Shown here: positions 1-5,067 of the stretch, piece by piece
Numbering within the stretch: position 1 is the stretch's first letter
Layout of the letters: each line of letters starts with the position of its first letter
DNA from: Methyloceanibacter sp.
GTDB taxonomy: Bacteria > Pseudomonadota > Alphaproteobacteria > Rhizobiales > Methyloligellaceae
Assembly: GCA_022865725.1 (NCBI GenBank)
Contig: JALHTP010000408.1
Location: 1 to 5,067 of the forward strand
Length of the DNA: 5,067 nt
Direction of reading: 5' to 3'
Notes under the pieces: generated by a model
Databases searched by the model: none
The model's input: the letters and a program-made list of their open reading frames with translations, nothing else
Told to the model about the DNA's origin: nothing
Translations under genes and position numbers: made by a program

Positions 1-3000
1 CGACCTTCGGCACGCGCTCCTGCAGCAGCATCTCCGTCGCCTGGAAGAGCGGCTCGGACAAGAAGCGGCGCTGCATCGGCTGGCCGAGGAGCGCGTAGGC
101 GAGGGAGAGGAAACTCATCCCCTCGTGGTGTGGCATGAACGACCGCACGAGCGCGAGCGCCTCGCCGCTGTGCGGCAGCCGCGAGGGCGTATAGTCGATC
201 GCCTCGTAGAGCCCGTAGCGGCCCTCCGCGCCGAGGTGGACGAGCCGCTCAAGATTCGCGCACGCCTCATGCCGCGCGACCATCAGCGCCATCGCTGTCG
301 CGTAGGGCGCAACGACCAGGTCCTCGGCGAGGCCGCGCCTGAAGCCGAGGCCCGGCACGCCGAAGGCACGGTACTGGTAGTTGAGGTGGGCATCCGTCGT
401 GTTGTAGCCGGACTCGGAGATGCCCCAGGGGACGCCCCGCTGGGCGCCGTACTCGATCTGGCGCCGGACGACGGCCTTATAGGTCCGATCAAGCACGGTT
501 TCGCCGTAGGTCGGCATGACGATCAGCGGCATCAGATACTCGAACATAGAGCCGCCCCAGGAGAGGAGGGCGGGGTCAGCGCCGGAGGTCGTCACCAGGC
601 GACCGAGGGCGAACCAGTGATCCTGCGACAGGTGTCGTTGCGCGATGGCGACGAAGCTGGCGAGCCGCGCCTCTGAGGCCAGCAGGTCGTAGTAGCTTGG
701 GTCGCGCCGCCACTCGGCGACGTTGTAGCCGATGACGAGCAGGTTGCGCGACTGGTCCGCCAGGAAGTCGTAGTCCATGTTGGCCAGTTTGTAGCAGATC
801 TGGCCCAGCCGCTCGATCGCCTCCAACCGGTCAGCCGCGCGGCCGCTCGCCTCACTCACGGCGCGGCGGAGACGGTCCAGCCACTCGCGGGCGGGTCGCG
901 TGTGGTCGGCCATGAGGGCGGCGAGCGCGCCGTCGAGCGCCGGCATGAGCATCTCGCCGAAGTCGGCAGTTTCGCGGAGCGTCGGCCCCTCATCGAGCCG
1001 GCGAATCGCATCGCGCAGCGAGTCGGACACCGCAGCTTCGCCGGCCCCGTCACTCCCGACTAGAACGTCGGGCGGAGACGGCAGCTCCGCCCACGGCGCC
1101 AAGTAGTCGAGGTCGCCGAGCGCCTCGTCGCACTGCTTCTTGAAGGAGAGGGCCCACCACTCCACCTCGGCGTCGGGCTCGGAGCCCAAGCCGTCGGCGA
1201 TGCGCCCGGCGGCCGTCGTCACCTGATCGAGGAGCGAGCGGCAGGCGCGCAGGCCGGCGGGAGGGCTGGTGAGCGCGTCGAGCAGCCGGTCGATCTCGTC
1301 TAGCATCCCGGCGAGGCCGCCATTCCGGCCGGGCGTGTCGGGCGAGCGCGTCGCCTGGACGGCGTCGGCCAGGAGACCGAGCGTGTCGCGGAGGCCGCCA
1401 AGAGCCTGAGGTGGGAGGGCCGGGCTATCAGCCAGCTCGTGGAGGCCTGGCCGCAGCGTGAGCAGATGGCCGGCCAGATTGCCGCTGTCAACAGTGGAGA
1501 CGTAGAGCGGCACGAGCGGCCGCAGCGTGATCGTGTCGTACCAGTTGTAGAAGTGGCCGCGGATCCGCTCCATCCCCTCCATCGTCTCGAGAGCGCGCGT
1601 CGTTCGCTCGATCAGGCGGCGGGCGGAGATGTAGCCGAAGTCGTACGCCGCCAGGTTTGCGAGGAGGGAGAGCCCCATGTTCGTGGGCGAGGTCCGGTGG
1701 GCAATCACCTCGATGGGCGTCTCCTGGTAGCTGTCAGGCGGCAGCCAGTTGTCGCCGGGGCCGACGAACGTCTCGAAGAAGCGCCACGTCTTGCGGGCCA
1801 GCTTGCGCAGGAAGACCGTTTGCTCGGACGACAGGCTGGGCTCCCGCTGCACGACTGGCCGGCTCACCCACCAGGCAACGGCCGGCGAGGCGATCCAGGC
1901 CGCGAGGAGCGGCCCGGCGGGTAGGAGCGCCGTCGGTCGCTCCAGCGAAAGGTAGACGGTCACTGCGAGAGCGACGGTCGGCGCTACCCACATTATTCGG
2001 AAGAACTCGGCGAGCCGCGTGCTGGCGCTCCGTCTGGCGTCGCTTGACGTCGTCCACTCCAGAAGCCGCCGCCGCGTGACGAGCATCCGCCACCACGTCT
2101 TGAGCGCGGCGTCCAGACTGAAGGCCGCCTCGTAGAGCAGGACCGCCTGGCCGAACGCGCTCGGGGCCATCCGCCTGGCGCCCGACGCGGCGGCCGTCCG
2201 GAGGTGCAAGCGGAGCGGCAGGTCCGCCGGCTTGGCGGCGATCTCGACAAGGGACGTCAGCAGCGGGCTGAAAAAGAGGATGCCGGCGACGACGCACGTC
2301 CAGAACCAAGCCGGGTTGAGGATTGTCCACCCGAGGAGTAGGAGCAGCACGAGCGCGCCGGGCACGAGACTTCGCCGGAGGTTATCGAGAATCTTCCAGC
2401 GCGAGAGCGCCGAGATTGGATTGCGCGCCGGACGGCCGCTGGCATCGGGCGCGCGGGGCAGCAACCACCGGGCGATCTGCCAGTCGCCGCGGATCCAGCG
2501 GTGACGGCGGCTCACGTCGGCACTGAAGCGCGTCGGATAGCTCTCGTGGAGCTGAACGTCAGTGACAAGCGCCGACCGTACGTAGCAACCTTCCAGGAGG
2601 TCATGGCTGAGGATCAAGTTCTCGGGGAAGCGGCCGCCAAGCGCCCGCTCGAAGGCGTCCACGTCGAAGATGCCCTTGCCGGTGAAAGACCCCTCGCGGA
2701 AGACGTCCTGGTAGACGTCGGAGACGGCGCGTGTGTAGGGGTCGATGCCCGGCTCGCCACCGAAGAGGCGGCCGAACCATGAGCGGCTGACGTTCGCCAT
2801 CGTCGCCGAGAGGCGTGGTTGCAGGATGCCGTAGCCCTCGCAGATGTGCCCCTTAGCCTCGTCGTAGCGCGGCCGGTTGAGCGGGTGGCTGAGCGTGCCG
2901 ACGAGGAGGCGGGCGGCGTCGCGAGGGAGCTGCGTGTCGCTGTCGAGCGTGATCACGTACTTGACGGTTGGCAGCACCGACCGCTCGCCGACGATCAGCG

Positions 3001-4867
3001 AGAAGCGGCCGTCCTCGGCGCCGCGCAAGAGGGCGTTGAGGTCGCTCAGCTTCCCGCGCTTGCGTTCGTAGCCCATCCAGACGCGCTCTTGGGGGTTCCA
3101 GCGGCGCGGCCGGTGGAAGAGGAAGAAGGCGTCGTCGCGGTCGTCCTGGTACTTGCGGTTGAGCGCCTCGATCCCCTCGCGCGCCAGACGAAGCAACTCC
3201 TCGTCCTCCGGCATCACCTCGGCCGGCGCGTCGCGGAAGTCCGTGAGCAGTCCGAAGTGGAGGTTGGAGTCGTGGTTCGCCAGGAAGCGTATCTCCAGCG
3301 CCTCCACCAAATCCTCAATGCCCTCTGGGTCGGTGAGCAGCGTAGGCACGACGACGAGCGTGCGCAGGTCGGACGGTATCCCCTGCGAGAAGTCGAGCCG
3401 GGGCAGCGTATCGGGCTTGACGAGAAGCGTCGCCAGCCAGTTCACGACCGCGACACCAAGCGAGCTGGCGCAAAGGAGGACGAGCGCGCCGAGTGGCAAC
3501 AGCCCCCAGCCTCCGGCGCCGGAGGCGACCGCCTGCACCAGCACGCCGAGCGTCACACTCGCGGCGATCAGCCAGATCGAGCCGAGGTAGAGGAGGAGGG
3601 GCATGCGGCCCGCCGCTCGCCGGAGCCGCTCGAGGAGCGAGAGACGGACCTGGGCGGCGCGCTCGAAGAGCGGCACGCCCCGGTCGATCAGATAGTAGCC
3701 GACGTGAGCCGTCCGGTCCTGGGCGCCGGCCTCCGCCTGTGCGGCCGCGGCCAGGTCTACCGCCTTTTGCGCCACCTCCTGCTCCGAGAGGCCGCCCCGG
3801 CGGGCCGCGCGCTCGACGACGTGCCGGTAGCGGTCGCGCGTGGCGAAGTCCATCTGGCTGTAGATGCCGGCCGGGTCGTCGCGGAACGTCTCCTCGACGA
3901 CGCTCATCGTCTCGACGAACTCGCGCCAGTCGGTAGCGTCGAGGAAGCGTAGACTGCCGATGCTGTTGCTGATCGAAACCTGGCCCTCCGCCTGCTGCTG
4001 GCCCTCAAGCTGGATCAGCCGCTCGATCGTCAGGCTCATCTCGGTGAGCCGCTGCTCCAGCCAGGTGAGCGGCATCGCCTGCGTGGGCCCCTGGCCCTGG
4101 AGCCGGCGCGCGAGCTCGGCTACGAAGGCGCTGGACATCTGCGGACCGGATCGCGCCATGTCCGCAAGCGTGAGGACCAGGCTCGTCGGCTTCTTCTCCG
4201 CCACCTCGATCATCCGGTCGGCCCAGTGGTTCGCCTGGCTGCGCGCGAGTCGGTCGGCGGCGATGCGCGCCGCCACGCGGCGGAGGTTGTTGATCAGCGC
4301 CAGGCGCAGCATGATCGGGATCGCCCAGAGCTCGCCCAGCTTCAGCGGCTTGACGGTCTGGTACGCGCGGACGAAGGCGCTCAAGCTACCCGCGTCGACG
4401 CGGCCGTCGCCGTGGGAGACGAGCTCGAGCGCGATGTCGTAGACGACAGGGTAGCCGGCCGAGGGGCCGCCAAGCAGGCGGGGGAGCTCCCGACTGTAGG
4501 CCTTGGGCAGGTGGCCCCGGGCCGCCCGTACTTGCTCCTCGATGAGATAGAAATTGTCGCGCAGCCACTCGGCGGCTGGAGTGACGCGAAGCTCGCCTTC
4601 CCCATCGCCCGCGATAAGGCGGTAGGCATTGAGGAGAACGCACTCGTTCTCACTGAGCTGCGGGAGCAGAAGATCCGGCCCCCGCTTCTCATCAACGACG
4701 TGCTTCGCCGCGAGCTCCCTCGCGTGCCCCTTGAGCTGCTCGAGGCTGAGCAGCTCGGCGCGCAGCGGCTGATCATCGCCGCCGCACGGGGGCTCGACCC
4801 CGTGCCCGCGGCGGCGGCCCCAGACAGCGCGGATGGCGCTGAGAAAGCTCCTGCTGCCGGTGTTCAA
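1..4867 (-). CDS. ndvB: Cyclic beta-1,2-glucan synthase (NdvB/ChvB/Cgs family), 3'-truncated by the window edge
   Basis: Inner-membrane enzyme that, in this family, polymerises glucose from UDP-glucose into a beta-1,2-glucan and cyclises it. Seen: 1,622 uninterrupted codons (last complete codon at 2-4). Family-like sequence starts near residue 35. A conserved cytoplasmic block follows, including LRDNFYLIEEQVR (102-114) and GELWAIPIMLRLAL (from 178). Membrane helices lie at about 424-447 and 456-482. The GT84 core has VVVPTLL (505-511), D642-S-D644, SHDLLEG (754-760) and QIARW (797-801). Further helices lie at about 833-850, 853-872, 956-975 and 981-1001. The glycoamylase-like region follows from about 1012. 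Six helices match the topology known for Brucella Cgs. Family members are about 2,700-2,900 residues, so over 1,000 residues, including the GH94 phosphorylase module, should lie off the left edge. Start: TTG at 4867 is the only ATG/GTG/TTG between the in-frame TAG (4883-4885) and residue 162. The product could be linear or cyclic glucan; family assignment is firm, exact product inferred. Confidence 0.93.
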   Translation of the reverse strand, partial: MNTGSRSFLSAIRAVWGRRRGHGVEPPCGGDDQPLRAELLSLEQLKGHARELAAKHVVDEKRGPDLLLPQLSENECVLLNAYRLIAGDGEGELRVTPAAEWLRDNFYLIEEQVRAARGHLPKAYSRELPRLLGGPSAGYPVVYDIALELVSHGDGRVDAGSLSAFVRAYQTVKPLKLGELWAIPIMLRLALINNLRRVAARIAADRLARSQANHWADRMIEVAEKKPTSLVLTLADMARSGPQMSSAFVAELARRLQGQGPTQAMPLTWLEQRLTEMSLTIERLIQLEGQQQAEGQVSISNSIGSLRFLDATDWREFVETMSVVEETFRDDPAGIYSQMDFATRDRYRHVVERAARRGGLSEQEVAQKAVDLAAAAQAEAGAQDRTAHVGYYLIDRGVPLFERAAQVRLSLLERLRRAAGRMPLLLYLGSIWLIAASVTLGVLVQAVASGAGGWGLLPLGALVLLCASSLGVAVVNWLATLLVKPDTLPRLDFSQGIPSDLRTLVVVPTLLTDPEGIEDLVEALEIRFLANHDSNLHFGLLTDFRDAPAEVMPEDEELLRLAREGIEALNRKYQDDRDDAFFLFHRPRRWNPQERVWMGYERKRGKLSDLNALLRGAEDGRFSLIVGERSVLPTVKYVITLDSDTQLPRDAARLLVGTLSHPLNRPRYDEAKGHICEGYGILQPRLSATMANVSRSWFGRLFGGEPGIDPYTRAVSDVYQDVFREGSFTGKGIFDVDAFERALGGRFPENLILSHDLLEGCYVRSALVTDVQLHESYPTRFSADVSRRHRWIRGDWQIARWLLPRAPDASGRPARNPISALSRWKILDNLRRSLVPGALVLLLLLGWTILNPAWFWTCVVAGILFFSPLLTSLVEIAAKPADLPLRLHLRTAAASGARRMAPSAFGQAVLLYEAAFSLDAALKTWWRMLVTRRRLLEWTTSSDARRSASTRLAEFFRIMWVAPTVALAVTVYLSLERPTALLPAGPLLAAWIASPAVAWWVSRPVVQREPSLSSEQTVFLRKLARKTWRFFETFVGPGDNWLPPDSYQETPIEVIAHRTSPTNMGLSLLANLAAYDFGYISARRLIERTTRALETMEGMERIRGHFYNWYDTITLRPLVPLYVSTVDSGNLAGHLLTLRPGLHELADSPALPPQALGGLRDTLGLLADAVQATRSPDTPGRNGGLAGMLDEIDRLLDALTSPPAGLRACRSLLDQVTTAAGRIADGLGSEPDAEVEWWALSFKKQCDEALGDLDYLAPWAELPSPPDVLVGSDGAGEAAVSDSLRDAIRRLDEGPTLRETADFGEMLMPALDGALAALMADHTRPAREWLDRLRRAVSEASGRAADRLEAIERLGQICYKLANMDYDFLADQSRNLLVIGYNVAEWRRDPSYYDLLASEARLASFVAIAQRHLSQDHWFALGRLVTTSGADPALLSWGGSMFEYLMPLIVMPTYGETVLDRTYKAVVRRQIEYGAQRGVPWGISESGYNTTDAHLNYQYRAFGVPGLGFRRGLAEDLVVAPYATAMALMVARHEACANLERLVHLGAEGRYGLYEAIDYTPSRLPHSGEALALVRSFMPHHEGMSFLSLAYALLGQPMQRRFLSEPLFQATEMLLQERVPKV
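98..1834 (-). other. Glycoamylase-like (PF10091-type, GH189-like) cyclisation region of the glucan synthase
   Basis: Residues about 1012-1590 follow the sixth membrane helix. Landmarks in order: GDNWLPPDSYQE (1038-1049), AHRTSPTNMGL (1056-1066), HFYNWYDT (1105-1112), YVSTVDSGNLAGHL (1122-1135), NMDYDFL (1363-1369), SMFEYLMP (1440-1447), VPWGISES (1479-1486), a following NYQYRAFGVPGLGF stretch, and MPHHEGMSF (1578-1586). These landmarks are characteristic of the middle module of NdvB-type proteins. Recent work on a bacterial cyclic glucan synthase assigned this module an inverting transglycosylase activity that closes the beta-1,2-glucan ring (family GH189). Candidate acidic residues here include D1367, E1443 and E1485; I cannot tell by eye which are catalytic. 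The stretch at about 1137-1360 is helical-looking and poorly conserved. Domain limits are approximate. Confidence 0.8.
2453..3370 (-). other. GT84 glycosyltransferase domain within the cyclic glucan synthase
   Basis: Residues about 500-805 form the processive glycosyltransferase core, which faces the cytoplasm between the second and third membrane helices. It opens with the beta strand TLVVVPTLL, typical of the GT-A nucleotide-binding fold. It then carries the D-S-D motif at 642-644 (in YVITLDSDTQLP), the HD pair at 755-756 within SHDLLEG, and Q797-x-x-R800-W801. These are the D, DxD, D, QxxRW signature residues of family-2-type processive synthases and were shown to be essential in Brucella Cgs. 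None is missing, so the polymerising activity is probably intact. UDP-glucose as donor is inferred from the family. Confidence 0.88.
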
Positions 4868-4876
4868 GCCGATCCG

Positions 4877-4882
4877 TCCTCT
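4877..4882 (-). promoter_or_regulatory. Ribosome binding site for the glucan synthase TTG start
   Basis: On the minus strand, AGAGGA lies 9 nt upstream of the TTG at 4867-4865. It supports this unusual start because no other ATG, GTG or TTG occurs in frame between the upstream TAG stop and residue 162, well inside the conserved N-terminal block. The purine run is a partial match to the anti-Shine-Dalgarno complement. Confidence 0.6.
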
Positions 4883-4900
4883 CTACCCTTGGCGAACCCC

Positions 4901-4936
4901 CAATTGCATAATGGCGCACAGTCCAGCCAGCCGCAA
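4901..4936. promoter_or_regulatory. AT-rich divergent promoter region (candidate)
   Basis: The spacer of about 115 bases between the two divergent starts holds one AT-rich patch (CAATTGCATAATG, 4901-4913). For the minus-strand gene, TTGCGG (4936-4931) and CATTAT (4913-4908) are separated by 17 bp, matching the sigma-70 consensus at 3 of 6 and 4 of 6 positions. This would give a leader of roughly 30-35 nt. For the plus strand, CATAAT (4907-4912) matches a -10 box at 5 of 6, but no good -35 lies at the right distance. The overlap would suit a shared back-to-back promoter. The boxes are weak and not verified. No terminator or clear operator repeat was seen in the spacer. Confidence 0.3.
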
Positions 4937-4972
4937 GACGCAGCGGCCCTCCGCTGCTTCTTTTCGGCGTCT

Positions 4973-4978
4973 GGAAGG
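4973..4978 (+). promoter_or_regulatory. Candidate ribosome binding site of the divergent gene
   Basis: GGAAGG lies 5 nt upstream of TTG at 4984-4986 in the frame with coding-like composition. It favours that TTG over GTG at 4978, which overlaps the motif, and over ATG at 5008, which has no clear purine-rich site ahead of it. Confidence 0.35.
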
Positions 4979-4983
4979 TGCGG

Positions 4984-5067
4984 TTGGGGTCGCCCTTCCG
5001 GCTCAAGATGGAGCTCGACAGGTGGATCTGGGCGGATGGCCAGCCTCACTTCGGGATGAAGCACGCG
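4984..5067 (+). CDS. Probable divergent gene, N-terminal fragment only, function unknown
   Basis: A plus-strand frame runs off the right edge and begins at TTG 4984 (preferred, with GGAAGG ahead), GTG 4978 or ATG 5008. With the TTG start the visible 28 residues are (M)GSPFRLKMELDRWIWADG, followed by QPHFGMKHA. I do not recognise the family. The case for coding is compositional: counted over 38 codons from 4954 to 5067, GC is about 61%, 39% and 89% at codon positions 1, 2 and 3, the normal pattern for a high-GC genome. The other frames on either strand give the wrong order. The frame has a TAA at 4909-4911, so the gene must start after that. It is transcribed away from the glucan synthase; a functional link is not shown. 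The start could be earlier than 4978 if a non-standard codon is used. Confidence 0.5.
   Translation, partial: MGSPFRLKMELDRWIWADGQPHFGMKHA

Noticed and set aside
125..676. Plus-strand open frame of 183 codons (similarly 1439-1924 and 2501-2782)
   Set aside because: Codon-aligned antisense shadows of the same gene; no recognisable domains, and the minus strand is clearly coding here.
2819..3952. Plus-strand open frame of 377 codons opposite the glucan synthase
   Set aside because: It shares codon boundaries with the minus-strand gene. In GC-rich genes the antisense codon-aligned frame stays open because TTA, CTA and TCA codons are rare. Its translation is low-complexity (Ala, Arg, Glu, Val) with no family motifs, whereas the minus strand carries the GT84 signature.
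4773..5006. Minus-strand open frame of 77 codons overlapping the start of the synthase
   Set aside because: Most of it overlaps the conserved N-terminus in another frame, its composition is Arg/Pro-rich, and positions 1 and 2 have reversed GC bias.
4226..5059. Plus-strand open frame of 277 codons reaching into the spacer
   Set aside because: It is again codon-aligned antisense to the N-terminal part of the synthase. Its extension past 4883 has the wrong codon-position GC order compared with the frame starting at 4984.
4864..5067. Minus-strand frame ending in TGA that overlaps the TTG start (TTGA), resembling a translationally coupled upstream gene
   Set aside because: Its GC by codon position over 4954-5067 would be about 89/39/61%, with position 3 not the highest, so the plus-strand reading of the same bases is much better supported.
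4911..5067. Plus-strand frame from ATG at 4911 (MAHSPASRK...)
   Set aside because: The start sits in the AT-rich patch without a ribosome binding site, and GC at its third codon position would be only about 39%, unlike a gene in this genome.

Overview
The window is almost entirely one very large minus-strand gene. From a TTG start at 4867 the reading frame stays open for 1,622 codons and runs off the left edge of the window. Its translation has the architecture of a cyclic beta-1,2-glucan synthase (NdvB/ChvB/Cgs family). In protein order it contains: a conserved N-terminal cytoplasmic region; two membrane helices; a GT84 family-2-like glycosyltransferase core with D-x-D, HD and Q-x-x-R-W motifs; four more membrane helices; and a 'glycoamylase-like' (PF10091-type) region, the part assigned to cyclisation/transglycosylation (GH189) in recent work on this family. 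The C-terminal GH94 phosphorylase module expected in this family would lie beyond position 1 and is not visible.

Right of the gene is a short spacer (about 4868-4983) with the only AT-rich patch in an otherwise roughly two-thirds-GC window. Beyond it, on the plus strand, the last ~100 bases show coding-type base composition by codon position. They are probably the first codons of a divergently transcribed gene of unknown function, cut off by the right edge. The two genes would share the spacer as a back-to-back promoter region.

The organism is a high-GC bacterium. The sequence does not fix the phylum. The somewhat divergent family motifs, TTG starts and high GC would fit a non-proteobacterial lineage such as Chloroflexota, but this is only an impression. 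No RNA genes, mobile elements, CRISPR arrays or long repeats were seen. Several long plus-strand open frames within the gene are codon-aligned antisense shadows. I find no previously undescribed system here. The points most worth a second look are the family variant itself, the TTG-only start and the divergent partial gene.
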